NCBI RefSeq assembly: GCF_000373985.1
Contig: NZ_KB892957.1
Span: 1-56,793 of the forward strand
Direction of reading: 5' to 3'
DNA: 56,793 nt
From: Desulfobacter curvatus DSM 3379
Lineage (GTDB): Bacteria > Desulfobacterota > Desulfobacteria > Desulfobacterales > Desulfobacteraceae
Position 1 is the stretch's first letter. Each line of letters begins with the position of its first letter. Below the pieces are notes generated by a model. It saw only the letters and a list, made by a program, of their open reading frames with translations, did no database searches and was not told the DNA's origin. Below are positions 35,788 through 44,541 of this stretch, piece after piece. Both the position numbers and the translations under genes were made by a program.

Positions 35788-36846
35788 ATGAAAAAAATTA
35801 TTGCAGCGGCTTTGGTGCTCGCGCTGGTGGCAGGTTCTGCGTATGCAGCAGAATGGAATTTTTACGGGGAAGCCATGATTTACACAGTTTGGTCCGAAAC
35901 CGATGAAATTGATGGTGACGACGGCCATACTCAGTTTGCTGAAGGTCTGTATGAAGCCGCCGCAATTGGTGCCGAGGTAAAAGTGTCCGATGAACTGACT
36001 GCTGGTTTTGAATATGGTACAGCGGATGGCGTGGCTGATATCGTTCTGCTATATGGTGAATGGGATTTTGGTTCCGGTATCCTGACTGTTGGCAGGGCGC
36101 TTTCCCCAATCAATGTTGCTTACTCCAACCAACTTGTGGCCGGGGAAGAAGAAGATCTTGGTCTTGGTGGATTCGGTGATTTTGACCAGAGCGAGATTAC
36201 CCAACTGAAATTGACTTTCGGTGGTTTTTCCATTGCTCTGATAAATCCCGAAAAAGACGCATGGGTTGCTGTGGATGAATTAAACAACAATGCAGATACT
36301 TATGAGACTCAAGCTGTAATCCCCATGATCGCCCTGTGTTACAAAGCAGAATTTGATAAGGGTGAGGCCCAGGTATCTGGTGGTTATAACACCTTTGAAA
36401 TTGATGATAACGAAGATATTGATGCCTACGCGATTGGCCTTGGTTCACAGTTGAACTTTGGTGCATTGGGTGTATTTGCTACCTTTGTATGGGGGCAGAA
36501 TATAGGCAACCTGGCTACCGGTACTGCCACTGGATACGAAGGCCTGGCCATATATAACGGTAATAATGTTTACGATTGTGAATCCATTGGTGGTACCATT
36601 GGTGTGATTTTCAACGTTAATGACATGCTCACCCTTGAAGCCGGTTATGGTTATATCCACGATGAAATTGATGATAATGCCTGGACCGGAAACGAAAGTA
36701 ATATTGCCCAGTCTTACTACCTGCAGGCTGCTATTACACTGGCCCCGGGTGTTACAGTTACGCCTGAAGTAGGCATGATTGACGAGAGAGAGGCGGGCCA
36801 AAACGAAACGCTCTACTTCGGTGCCGCTTGGGCAATCTCATTCTAA
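35788..36846 (+). CDS. outer-membrane beta-barrel (porin-like) protein
   Basis: A 352-residue protein with AAGGAG before the ATG. The first 21 residues are a clear signal peptide (MKKIIAAALVLALVAGSAYA, cut before AEWNF). The mature part is acidic and alternates polar/hydrophobic and aromatic residues in strands (FYGEAMIYTVWSE, LTLEAGYGYIHDEID). It ends in GAAWAISF with the terminal Phe recognised by the BAM machinery. It resembles trimeric general porins of Desulfobacterota in size and ending, but sequence identity by eye is low. It is monocistronic with a strong terminator. Confidence 0.75.
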   Translation: MKKIIAAALVLALVAGSAYAAEWNFYGEAMIYTVWSETDEIDGDDGHTQFAEGLYEAAAIGAEVKVSDELTAGFEYGTADGVADIVLLYGEWDFGSGILTVGRALSPINVAYSNQLVAGEEEDLGLGGFGDFDQSEITQLKLTFGGFSIALINPEKDAWVAVDELNNNADTYETQAVIPMIALCYKAEFDKGEAQVSGGYNTFEIDDNEDIDAYAIGLGSQLNFGALGVFATFVWGQNIGNLATGTATGYEGLAIYNGNNVYDCESIGGTIGVIFNVNDMLTLEAGYGYIHDEIDDNAWTGNESNIAQSYYLQAAITLAPGVTVTPEVGMIDEREAGQNETLYFGAAWAISF

Positions 36847-36886
36847 GTAAAAAAAATTATACACATAAAACTGCCTGAAATTATAA

Positions 36887-36920
36887 CGGCTGCAGATCTT
36901 AAAATCTGCAGCCGTTTTTT
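36887..36920 (+). terminator. strong intrinsic terminator of the porin gene
   Basis: A perfect 11-bp stem CGGCTGCAGAT (36887-36897) / ATCTGCAGCCG (36904-36914), followed by six T residues. Confidence 0.9.
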
Positions 36921-36988
36921 GTCTGACGGCATAAAATATTATTGACTTTAAAGGACGCCAAAAACCATCAAACAAAGAAAACGAAAAA

Positions 36989-37081
36989 ATGCCAGGAAAA
37001 ATAGATCGTGAAATAAAAAAAGAATTTGCCAAAATCGCCATGACAGCCAGTTTAGGTGTTGCAGTGATTACAGCCCCTTAA
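36989..37081 (+). pseudogene. truncated copy of the DPEIKKEFAKI-type small membrane protein
   Basis: Thirty codons (KIDREIKKEFAKIAMTASLG then VAVITAP and stop) almost identical to the first 30 residues of the intact 78-residue gene at 47730-47966. The homologous DNA begins upstream, in the AAACCATCAAACAAAGAAAA block that matches 47704 onwards. Homology ends in the A-rich tract at 37082, where a deletion has joined it to the ribosome binding site of the next small gene. It lost the C-terminal helix and HHFLYH segment and is probably non-functional. Confidence 0.7.
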
Positions 37082-37111
37082 AAAAAAAACAACCGCGAAA
37101 GGAGAAAAATA

Positions 37112-37339
37112 ATGAGTGTACCAATCGTTGCACATCCTATAGGATGGGTTATTCTCGGTGGCGCAGGCTTTCTTGCCTATAAAGCAGGAAAAAAAGCAGG
37201 AAAAAAGGCGGAAGAAGATATTACCAAAGCCAGCCTGTCCGACCGGGTTGTCAAAGGGACCATGAAAGCGGTTTATAAAACCCAGAAAGGTGTCTCCGAA
37301 AGCCTGAAAAAAGCCAAAGAAAAATGCGGAACCCTGTAG
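37112..37339 (+). pseudogene. copy of the VAHPxGW small membrane protein with premature amber stop
   Basis: Seventy-five residues closely matching the 88-residue protein at 48451-48717 (VAHPIGWVILGGAGFLAYKA and KGTMKAVYKTQKGVSES). A good AAAGGAG lies upstream. At codon 76 the paralogue has TGG (Trp) and this copy has TAG. In-frame homology continues for 14 more codons (AEAKTESNATSDSA) to a TAA at 37384, so a single nonsense change shortened it. The hydrophobic helix and the basic KAGKKAGKKAE segment remain, so the shortened product may still be made. It is part of a decayed duplicate of the small-protein cassette. Confidence 0.7.
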
Positions 37340-37501
37340 GCAGAGGCAAAAACAGAGTCCAACGCAACATCAGACAGTGCATAAGCCAAATCCCATGGTT
37401 GGACGAAAAGTTGCCTAAATGCGACATTACACATTACGGACAGGTGCATTGCTTCAAATATACGGAATGCGGCTTTCTAATCTTTTAGGGACTCGAAAAA
37501 A

Positions 37502-37558
37502 AGCCCCCATTTGCTTCGAATTTTTATTATTAAAAGCAAAATGGGAGCTTTTTTTTCC
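37502..37558. terminator. bidirectional terminator between the decayed cassette and feoB
   Basis: AGCCCCCATTTGCTT (37502-37516) pairs with AAGCAAAATGGGAGCT (37534-37549) around an AT-rich loop. A T run follows on the plus strand, and an A run (T on the minus strand) precedes it. It can end the plus-strand small-gene transcript and the minus-strand feo operon. The rest of 37340-37598 holds no other supported feature. Confidence 0.85.
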
Positions 37559-37598
37559 GAACTCTTATATCCCAGGCCGGAGCAGGCCGTTCGTAAAA

Positions 37599-40157
37599 CT
37601 ACAGCGGGTGTGGCTCCTGGCGAAGATCGGGCAGGGGCCCTGGTTTTCGTTTCCAGGATTTAAACAGGCCCGTACACACGGTTGTGAGGACTACCGCGGC
37701 GTAGAACACGCCCATCATCTGGATACCGGAAAGATTTAAGACGCTGCCGCCGGTGTAGATCAGGCAGGCCGTGATAAACCCTAAAGTAGTGGGAAAAAAC
37801 ATGGAAAAGACCATCCATTTGTAAGAACCGGTCTGCACCTTGATCATGATGGTTGTCGCCAGACAGGGCGGGTACAGGGCAAAAAAGACCATGATGGCCA
37901 GGGCGTGCAGGGGAGAAAATCCTCCCTCTCCTGCCTCGGCCTCCATACGGTCTTCAAGGCTTTTGTTGTCATCAGCCCCTTGCTGGTAAAGCACACCGAT
38001 GGTGGCCACCGAGGATTCCCTGGCCGCAAAGGAGGAAAGAATGGCCACATTGATCTTCCAGTTGAATCCGGCCCACTGGGTAACAGGTTCCAGGGAGCGG
38101 CCCACCATGCCAAGGAAGCTTGTTTCAATCTGTGCTTCCTTGATCTGGCGTCGCAAGGATTTACGCGTGGAGACCAGTCCGCGCAGGGCCTTGTTCACTT
38201 TTTTGGCGTCCTTATCCTTTTGGGGTTTGATGAATTTAAAATGTTCCGGGTAATTGGCTTTGAATTTATCGGATAGGGCCTTGGAAGCTTGTGCCCCTTT
38301 TGTGTTCAGCTGTGCGGTTTTAAAATCGTTGTACACGTTGATCATCGTCACCAAAGCAGCTTCATCCTTAAACCGGTCCGCATATTGGGTCTGGGCGATC
38401 TTTGTCTGAAAGGTGCCCACAGCTTTGGTCATTTCACCTTCAAAATAAACCTGCTTTTCATCTGAAATACCCGGGAACTGCAGCAGGGTGAATACGCAGA
38501 CGGAGACGGCTACCACAATTGATCCGACCTTTTTGATGTACTGCCAGGTCCGCTCAATAGCCCGCTGCCCCACGCCGAACAGCGTCGGGGGATGATATTT
38601 AGGCAGTTCCATGACAAAGGGTGCGGTTTCCATGGATTTGAGCACTGTGGAGGTCAAAAGCTTGGCCACAAGAAGAGCGACAAAAATCGTCACCGTGGAT
38701 AAAAAAAGCATGGCCCAGGATTTGTACGGGGCAAAAAACACATTGATGAGCAGGGTATAAAAGGGGATCTTTGCCAGACAGTTCATATAGGGTACGGTAA
38801 GGATAGTGGCCATGCGGGACCGTTCGTCCGGTATCCCCTTGGTGGACATAACCCCGGGGACGGCACACCCCCCTGCAAACACACCGCCCAAAATATAGGG
38901 CAGTGTGGACTGGCCGTGAAGACCAAAAGAATGAAACAGCTTGTCCAGAATAAAGGCGATCCTGGCCATGTATCCGCTGTCCTCAAGGATGGCGATGAGG
39001 GAAAACAATATCAAAAAAATAGGGATATAGTTGAGAAGGGCATTGGCCGAATCCACCATCCACAGCCCCATGGACCGGACATACGGATCCTCCAGGATAC
39101 CGGCGGAGGGCAGCACACCGGCAATCATAGCCCGCAATTTTGCTAAAATGGGCCACCAGTAGACCGTAAGCTCATACCCTTTCACAATGGAAAGTTGGTA
39201 AATCACAAATACCGTGGCAATGAGGAAAATGGGAGCGGCAAACCGATTCAGAACAATTTTATCGATGGTTTCGGTAACCCGGTCCCGGCCGTCCTTGGTT
39301 TCCGTGACGCAGGTGTTGATGATATCTGTTGCCAGACGGTCCCGGCAGCCCACCATGTAGTCAGGGACATTCAAGTAATGGTCTTCTTCAAAGTCCTGGC
39401 GGATCCTGGCGGCCATTTTTAGTTCTTCGCACTGCTTTCCAAGATATTCACCGGCAATACGCTCGGCTTCGCTGTCGCCCTCAAGGAGTTTGACGGCCAG
39501 CCACCGGGTGGGGTAGTTTTCGGTCAGTGTACTCTCATCCAGCCGATTTTTAAGGCTCTCCACAGCCGGCTCAAGTTCTTCATAGCTAATGCAAAGGGGA
39601 TTATGGGCTTTACGGTTCGCCGTATCCCAAATAGCATCTCTCAATTCAGTTTTGCCTTGGCGCTTGCGGCCTATTGTAGGGATGACGCTGACCCCCAGGC
39701 GATGCTCCAGAGCAGATACGTCCACATGGGTCCCGTTGCGTTTGGCCACATCCATCATGTTCAGGGCGACCACTACGGGAAAGCCCATTTCCAGCACCTG
39801 AAAGGTGAAATAAAGACTGCGTTTCAAGGAAGAGGCATCCACCACGTTGACAATGACATCAGGCTTTTCCGAAATCAAAAAATCCCTTGCCACACGCTCT
39901 TCAAGGGAAAAAGAGGTCAGACTATAGGTACCGGGAAGGTCCACGGTTTCCACCCGAACTCCCCGGTGGCGGTAGAAACCGGTTTTTTTATCAACGGTAA
40001 CACCGGGGTAGTTGGCAATGTGCTGGTTGGCCCCGGTAAGCATATTAAATGTGGTTGATTTGCCGGCGTTCTGCTGGCCGGCCAGGCCCACCAAAAGTTT
40101 TTCCGGACCTGGATCAGGGGTTTCATTTATCATTTGTTTCTCTGTATCCATGGACAA
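37599..40157 (-). CDS. feoB: ferrous iron transporter FeoB
   Basis: An 852-residue inner-membrane Fe(II) transporter. The N-terminal G domain shows G1 AGQQNAGKSTTFNML near 26, G3 VDLPGTYSL near 75 and G4 NMMD near 133. The membrane part has the two gate regions (GGVFAGGCAVPGVMSTKGIP and the FAARESSVATIGVLYQ region) and about 10-11 helices. A charged soluble insert (~590-690) between gate halves is typical of Desulfobacterota FeoB. The start is uncertain: a TTG at 40157 and an ATG at 40151 have no clear Shine-Dalgarno. It is the last gene of the minus-strand metal operon, behind feoA, from which it is separated by 98 bases holding repeat copy D. It imports Fe2+ and would supply the neighbouring ATPases or storage system. 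Confidence 0.96.
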   Translation of the reverse strand: MSMDTEKQMINETPDPGPEKLLVGLAGQQNAGKSTTFNMLTGANQHIANYPGVTVDKKTGFYRHRGVRVETVDLPGTYSLTSFSLEERVARDFLISEKPDVIVNVVDASSLKRSLYFTFQVLEMGFPVVVALNMMDVAKRNGTHVDVSALEHRLGVSVIPTIGRKRQGKTELRDAIWDTANRKAHNPLCISYEELEPAVESLKNRLDESTLTENYPTRWLAVKLLEGDSEAERIAGEYLGKQCEELKMAARIRQDFEEDHYLNVPDYMVGCRDRLATDIINTCVTETKDGRDRVTETIDKIVLNRFAAPIFLIATVFVIYQLSIVKGYELTVYWWPILAKLRAMIAGVLPSAGILEDPYVRSMGLWMVDSANALLNYIPIFLILFSLIAILEDSGYMARIAFILDKLFHSFGLHGQSTLPYILGGVFAGGCAVPGVMSTKGIPDERSRMATILTVPYMNCLAKIPFYTLLINVFFAPYKSWAMLFLSTVTIFVALLVAKLLTSTVLKSMETAPFVMELPKYHPPTLFGVGQRAIERTWQYIKKVGSIVVAVSVCVFTLLQFPGISDEKQVYFEGEMTKAVGTFQTKIAQTQYADRFKDEAALVTMINVYNDFKTAQLNTKGAQASKALSDKFKANYPEHFKFIKPQKDKDAKKVNKALRGLVSTRKSLRRQIKEAQIETSFLGMVGRSLEPVTQWAGFNWKINVAILSSFAARESSVATIGVLYQQGADDNKSLEDRMEAEAGEGGFSPLHALAIMVFFALYPPCLATTIMIKVQTGSYKWMVFSMFFPTTLGFITACLIYTGGSVLNLSGIQMMGVFYAAVVLTTVCTGLFKSWKRKPGPLPDLRQEPHPL

Positions 40158-40165
40158 CTGTTTTT

Positions 40166-40258
40166 ATATGAAAGATATGTATAACCTACACAGATCTTTC
40201 AACATTCATTGTGGGTTGAGCCTGAGTGTTGATATCTCAAGCCAGCCCAAGGCTGTTA
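40166..40258 (+). repeat. two-hairpin intergenic repeat, copy D
   Basis: TGAAAGAT (40169-40176) pairs with ATCTTTCA (40194-40201). A second stem joins GGGTTGAGC to GCCAGCCC. It is homologous to copies at 4961, 48715 and 51796 (the last two on the other strand). It lies between feoA and feoB, antisense to the operon. Confidence 0.6.
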
Positions 40259-40522
40259 GTCAGATTCGACCTCAATGAGGTCGGCTTCAGATTTCCTCAG
40301 TGCGACTGTATAATTGGCCACACAGCATTCAATGGGATCGCCTAGCGGCGCCTTGCGGATCACCTCAACTTCAGTTTCCGGGACAAACCCCAGGTCCAGA
40401 AGGCGCTGACGCACCGCTCCTTTGGCATGGTGGCAGCGGATTTTGGCCCGCCGTCCGGGTTTGATGCTCCTGAGCATATTGCAGTTTCCCTCGCGGTGTT
40501 GTCTTCTTTTAGGTCCTGGCAT
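40256..40522 (-). CDS. feoA: FeoA-family SH3-like protein
   Basis: An 88-residue cytoplasmic protein with GAGGT before the ATG. SH3-like FeoA fold: IKPGRRAKIRCHHAKGAVRQ, RLLDLGFVPETEVEVIRKAP, then a C-terminal VALRKSEADLIEV. The N-terminal extension MPGPKRRQHREGNC is basic. FeoA assists FeoB-mediated Fe(II) uptake. It lies between a P-type ATPase (32-base gap) and feoB, in one operon. Confidence 0.92.
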   Translation of the reverse strand: MPGPKRRQHREGNCNMLRSIKPGRRAKIRCHHAKGAVRQRLLDLGFVPETEVEVIRKAPLGDPIECCVANYTVALRKSEADLIEVESD

Positions 40523-40554
40523 GTTTACCTCTCAATCTTTAAGTTTGTTGACCT

Positions 40555-42792
40555 CTATTTTTCTTTTCCGGCCGCAGATTCAGCCATTGGGAACTCCGGC
40601 GGGGCTCCCGGCCGGTCCTGGCGCGTCAGCGGCCGGGCTGCATTGGTCACCGCACCCAGGGTGATCAGATTATGAATCAATGCACCGGCAAAGGGAGAAA
40701 GAATGCCTGAAAGCATCAGCATCAGGGTCACACTGTTCAGCCCGATGGCCAAGGCATAGCTTTCCCGGATCACGGACAGGGCGTGTTGGCCTAATTCCAG
40801 ACTCTGCGCCACCTTGTCAAGCCCGCCCTGCTGGAGCACAATATCAGCGCATTCAAGGGTCAAATCCTCTCCGGCGTCACCCACGGCAAAGCTTAAATGG
40901 GACCGTGAAAATGCCGGGGTATCGTTGATTCCGTCTCCGACCATGGCAATCACGGCACCGGGATTTTCTTCCTTCTTCCGGTCAATCCAATAAGCCTTAT
41001 CTTCGGGAGACATCCCCCAGCGCACCTCATCAAAAGAGAATTGCCCAATAAGCTCACTGGTGCCTTCCCGGGTATCTCCGGTAAGCAGCACAATCTGGGA
41101 AATACCAAGGCTTTGCAACCGTGCAATGGTGTCCGGGCCGGCATCGGACCGCATCACATGGGTCGCATGGATACAGCCCAAAATATGATTTTCAAGGGCT
41201 AAAAAAACAATGGAATCGGACCGGGCATCTTTGCCTCCCGGACGGGCCGGTGATTCGGTATCAGGAGGCTGAAGGCCTTGGGCCGTCATGAATTTTCTTG
41301 ATCCGGCAAAAAGGGTTTTAACGCCGGTCCCGGTTTGCACCCTGGCCTCCACACCCTGCCCCACAACCATTTTTCTGGCCTCACAGGCCGGAAATTCAAG
41401 CCCGAGCTCATGGGCTTTTAAAACCACAGCCCGGCTCAGGGGGTGATTCAAGGGGCCAAGGGCAGCCGCAGCCAGTTTTAAAATCGTCTCTTCTTTGTAT
41501 CGCCTGTCCACATTCCGCACCCGGGTGACCCGGGCCGCCGTCTGTGTCAGGGTGCCGGTTTTATCCAGCACCAGGGTATTCACCCGACCTGCGGTTTCCA
41601 CATGGGAACCGCCTTTGATTAAAATTCCCTGGGCCGCGGCCTGCCCCATGGCTACAGATACGGCCGTGGACGAAGAGAGACGCAGGGCACAGGGACAGGT
41701 CACCATCATGGTGGCAATGGCCAGAAACAGAGAACCGGTCATGAAAAAGGCCGCCCCGGCAAGGGTTAAGGATAGCGGCACCATGTACTGGGAAATTTTC
41801 AGGCTGGCCCGTCCCATTTCTCCTAAATCGGTACTGGCAGACTCAATGAGCCTGATAATGGCAGCCATCCGGGTCTGGTCCCCGGTCTTTTCAACAATTA
41901 CCCAGGCATACCCGTCTTCCACCAGGGTTCCGGCCAGAACAGCCTGGTCTTGGACTTTAACAACAGGCATGCTCTCCCCTGTCATGGCGGACTCGTTCAC
42001 CAGGACCGTGCCCTTAATCACCCGGCCGTCCACGGGCACGGTATTGCCGTGGCTTAGGACAATGGTGTCACCCGGCGTTAACGTGTCTGCGTCCACCCGG
42101 ACTTCCACACCGTCCACAAGCTTCCAGGCATGGGTCTGCCGGCCTGTAAGCATATCCTTGACGGCTTTTCGGGTATGCTCCCGGATTCTGGATTCCATCC
42201 ACCCTGACAGGTTATACAGCCAAGCCACGGCCAGGGCTGTCAGAAAGTTGCCGGTGAAAAGAGAAACATAAAGCAGGCCCGTGGAGATAAAACTCATGTC
42301 CACCCGGCCGGTATTTTTTAAATTCTCAACCGCCTGACGCTGGATAGGCATGGCCAGCCACATCGCCAAAAGGCCGGGCAGACTAATCAGCCGGGCTGCA
42401 AGGGTTCCGGCGGCCGGTACAGGCGCAAAAACCCGCTTGAGCATAAGCCAGCCGATATATACGCCGGAAAGTAAAAGTGTGGAACCGGATACGTGAAAGG
42501 CTGTGTCACTTGATCTGTGTAAGGTTGGAACAGCCTTAGTTTGGGCTGCTGACATTTCATCAAAGCCAGGCTTGAAAGAAAAAACAAGATCAATAACACC
42601 CTGCAGGTCCGGGGGACCCTGGGGGTGAACCAGAACAATGGAACCGGAGGCCGGCCTGACCGTCACAAGTTCACAGCCATCCAGTTCACCTAACCGCTTT
42701 TGAACATAGGCACAACAGGCAGGCCGGTGCCTGAGGCCCGGGAACTGAATCCGGGTCCTGAACGGTGCGGCCTGCCTGAGTTTATATTTCAT
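40555..42792 (-). CDS. P1B-type metal ATPase with degenerate N-terminal HMA-like domain (ATPase 1)
   Basis: A 745-residue membrane pump. The first ~70 residues resemble an HMA_2-type ferredoxin-like domain without CxxC (FRTRIQFPGLRHRPACC). The actuator motif TGES is at 271-274, the membrane metal-site motif TCPCAL has C366-P367-C368, phosphorylation is at Asp410 in LVLDKTGTLTQ, the HP motif is in NHPLSRAVV, and the hinge is GDGINDTPAF. All catalytic residues are intact. CPC in the metal site fits Cu+/Ag+ or Zn2+ pumps in classical schemes, but the arrangement with feoAB directly downstream makes iron-related transport a serious possibility. It is upstream of feoA in the same operon; an inverted repeat lies just before it. 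Confidence 0.9.
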   Translation of the reverse strand: MKYKLRQAAPFRTRIQFPGLRHRPACCAYVQKRLGELDGCELVTVRPASGSIVLVHPQGPPDLQGVIDLVFSFKPGFDEMSAAQTKAVPTLHRSSDTAFHVSGSTLLLSGVYIGWLMLKRVFAPVPAAGTLAARLISLPGLLAMWLAMPIQRQAVENLKNTGRVDMSFISTGLLYVSLFTGNFLTALAVAWLYNLSGWMESRIREHTRKAVKDMLTGRQTHAWKLVDGVEVRVDADTLTPGDTIVLSHGNTVPVDGRVIKGTVLVNESAMTGESMPVVKVQDQAVLAGTLVEDGYAWVIVEKTGDQTRMAAIIRLIESASTDLGEMGRASLKISQYMVPLSLTLAGAAFFMTGSLFLAIATMMVTCPCALRLSSSTAVSVAMGQAAAQGILIKGGSHVETAGRVNTLVLDKTGTLTQTAARVTRVRNVDRRYKEETILKLAAAALGPLNHPLSRAVVLKAHELGLEFPACEARKMVVGQGVEARVQTGTGVKTLFAGSRKFMTAQGLQPPDTESPARPGGKDARSDSIVFLALENHILGCIHATHVMRSDAGPDTIARLQSLGISQIVLLTGDTREGTSELIGQFSFDEVRWGMSPEDKAYWIDRKKEENPGAVIAMVGDGINDTPAFSRSHLSFAVGDAGEDLTLECADIVLQQGGLDKVAQSLELGQHALSVIRESYALAIGLNSVTLMLMLSGILSPFAGALIHNLITLGAVTNAARPLTRQDRPGAPPEFPMAESAAGKEK

Positions 42793-42802
42793 ATCCTGTT
42801 TA

Positions 42803-42931
42803 CCACCACGGAAGACACGGAAAGCACTGAAAATTTCGGTGCCAAGCGATCAACCTGTACTTTTTGAGTGACTGCCAAAATTGATCAGTAAAAATCAGAC
42901 TCATTTCTGTGTTCTTCCGTGCTTTCCATGG
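42803..42931. repeat. imperfect inverted repeat in the ATPase 1 leader
   Basis: CCACGGAAGACACGGAAAGC at the left is matched on the opposite strand by the right end (minus-strand reading CCATGGAAAGCACGGAAGAA). The GGAA-rich units are also tandemly related within each arm. It fills the gap between the small proteins and ATPase 1 and probably is a dispersed mobile repeat; I cannot name its family. Confidence 0.5.
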
Positions 42932-42944
42932 TTATTTGTGCTTG

Positions 42945-43319
42945 TTATTTTTTGCCTGCAGCTTCGGCTTCCACCTCTGCCTTGGCGTCTTCAAACTTTT
43001 CCTTGAGTTCTTCAACACCGGCGGATGCAGCAGCCATACCTCTGGAAACGGTTTTAACCACTGCTTTCTGCACGGTTTCACTGGTCACCAGAAGGGCCAC
43101 GCCCGCACCGAGAACAGCACCCTTCCAGAAGGTGGCCGAACCGGCATCAAGGCCTAAAAAAGTGGACGTTGCAGGCGGGGCCTGCTGAGCTGCGTAATTC
43201 TGGGGTACGGCATACACCTTGGGCTCGGCTGCGGCGGCCGGTTCCGTTGCATTCTGTTGGCTCTGGGCCGGGGCCTGGTAATACATTTGCTGGGTATTGG
43301 GGTCAACGTAATAACTCAT
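42945..43319 (-). CDS. small membrane protein with FWKGAVLGAG helix and YY-rich N-terminus
   Basis: A 124-residue protein, GAGGATC before the ATG. The N-terminal ~50 residues are polar and Pro/Gln/Ala-rich, opening YYVDPNTQQMYYQAPAQ. One hydrophobic segment follows (ATFWKGAVLGAGVALLVTSE, ~66-85), then an amphipathic, charged helix (TVQKAVVKTVSRGMAAAS and EELKEKFEDAKAEVEAEA). It shares the DPxTxQxYY and FWKGAV-G-A-LLTS-TV motifs with the protein at 43753-44463, so the two are paralogues. The function is unknown; no named family is recognised. It is part of the metal-ATPase operon, suggesting a structural or scaffold role in a membrane compartment (inference). Confidence 0.75.
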   Translation of the reverse strand: MSYYVDPNTQQMYYQAPAQSQQNATEPAAAAEPKVYAVPQNYAAQQAPPATSTFLGLDAGSATFWKGAVLGAGVALLVTSETVQKAVVKTVSRGMAAASAGVEELKEKFEDAKAEVEAEAAGKK

Positions 43320-43333
43320 ATCAAGGATCCTCT

Positions 43334-43729
43334 TTAAGAAAGAATACGGTTAATCATATAACTAACACCTGTGGCAGCTACAAGAGTAACGGCTAAACCG
43401 GCAACCCCGCCGTTGGTCAGGCTGGTGGCTGCAGCGGTTGCGCAGGCGGCTGCCGTACCGCCCATGGCCCCTTTGGCCAGGCTGTCTCCGGCGGCCTGGC
43501 CAAAAGTCATCTCACCGGCGGAAACCTTGTTGAGATTGGCCCCCATGGTACCCGTGGAAACAACAATAAATCCGAAGATGCCTGCACTTGCGGTTTTTGA
43601 TGCAGTGACCGCAGATGCTGCGGATTTTGCCGGATAGGTCTGTACCGGATGAACCTGGACCGCGCTGTATTGGTGCAACGGTGTGGTCTGGTAGGCAGGT
43701 GTATGATTGGCTGAGGAAGCGTTTTCCAT
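43334..43729 (-). CDS. small Ala/Gly-rich membrane protein
   Basis: A 131-residue protein with AAGGAG seven bases before the ATG. The first ~38 residues are polar (HQYSAVQVHPVQTYPAKSAA). Two hydrophobic stretches follow: GIFGFIVVSTGTMGANL near 50-66 and GGVAGLAVTLVAATGVSYMI near 106-126. Between them is an Ala/Gly-rich helix (GDSLAKGAMGGTAAACATAA). The glycine/alanine-rich hydrophobic character recalls small integral proteins of bacterial organelles, but no homologue is identified. It lies between the two FWKGAV paralogues, with gaps of 14 and 23 bases. Confidence 0.72.
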   Translation of the reverse strand: MENASSANHTPAYQTTPLHQYSAVQVHPVQTYPAKSAASAVTASKTASAGIFGFIVVSTGTMGANLNKVSAGEMTFGQAAGDSLAKGAMGGTAAACATAAATSLTNGGVAGLAVTLVAATGVSYMINRILS

Positions 43730-43752
43730 AATTAAACTCCTTTTATATTTCT

Positions 43753-44463
43753 CTATTTCGTATTCGGATCAACGTCAGGGTCAGGGGAAGGCGAGGCTGC
43801 AGCATCTGCCGCATTTTTTCCAAAAAGGCCGCCAAAGGTTTTACCCATGGCCCCACGTACGGTTTGACTGGTCAAAAGGACAGCGGCTGCGGCCCCCACA
43901 ACAGCCCCTTTCCAAAACTGATCGTCCTGGGCTGTCTCTGTCCACAGGGTTTTCACCACATCCGCCACCGAGGCATCACCTTCGGCAAAATTCTCAACAG
44001 ACTTGATAATCTGGGCGTAATCAGGCTGGTGAGGTTCAGGTGTCTGTTCGGGTGGGGCCGTATAATAATAAACATACTGGCCGTTCTGGGGCGGCGGCTG
44101 TACGGGTTGGCCCTGGGGCATGGCATAGTACAGCTGACCCGTGGCCGGGTCCATAATCACATTGGGCTGAAACTGGGCCTGCTGTCCGGCTGCCTGGGCC
44201 TGGGGGGACTGCGAAACGGTCTGGCCCTGCTGATTTGGAATCGCTGTCCGGGCAAACGAATCTACGGATGCGGCCTGGGCCGCATCTGCGGGTGACGACT
44301 GGGCCTGACTTTCGGGGGGCTGGCCAGGCATGGCCTGGGTGGCCGGTTCCGGTGAAACGAAGGCAGTGCCGGAAGCCCGGGCTGTCATATTTTCGGTTTC
44401 GGCGGCCGACGGCCCATGGGGCACGGCCGCATCCACCGGCGACGGATGGTCATGGGTTTCCAT
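43753..44463 (-). CDS. Pro/Gln-rich protein with C-terminal FWKGAV membrane helix
   Basis: A 236-residue protein, AGGAGAG before the ATG. Residues 1-~140 are low-complexity (Ala, Pro, Gln, Ser) and probably disordered, including MDPATGQLYYAMPQGQPVQP and a NGQYVYYYTAPP block. Residues ~140-180 are helical and acidic (YAQIIKSVENFAEGDASV). One membrane helix follows (DDQFWKGAVVGAAAAVLLTS), then TVRGAMGKTFGGLFGK and a short acidic tail. The DPxTGQxYY and FWKGAV motifs link it to the 124-residue protein at 42945-43319. A disordered tail on a single helix suggests a tether or size-control protein at a membrane surface; this is inference. Confidence 0.75.
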   Translation of the reverse strand: METHDHPSPVDAAVPHGPSAAETENMTARASGTAFVSPEPATQAMPGQPPESQAQSSPADAAQAASVDSFARTAIPNQQGQTVSQSPQAQAAGQQAQFQPNVIMDPATGQLYYAMPQGQPVQPPPQNGQYVYYYTAPPEQTPEPHQPDYAQIIKSVENFAEGDASVADVVKTLWTETAQDDQFWKGAVVGAAAAVLLTSQTVRGAMGKTFGGLFGKNAADAAASPSPDPDVDPNTK

Positions 44464-44541
44464 GTATCTCTCCTGAAAGGGATGTGAGCATTAAAAGAAC
44501 CTAACTATCTATTTGACAAAAACATTATTTTCAAAATTCAT

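Noticed and set aside
41495..42271. 258-codon open frame on the plus strand inside ATPase 1
   Set aside because: Antisense shadow; the minus-strand protein carries TGES, CPC and DKTGT, while this frame is Arg/Thr/Ser-rich without motifs.
40555..42792. simple copper or zinc resistance operon
   Set aside because: The CPC motif alone would allow it, but there is no chaperone, multicopper oxidase or metal-responsive MerR/ArsR gene, and feoAB is in the same operon.
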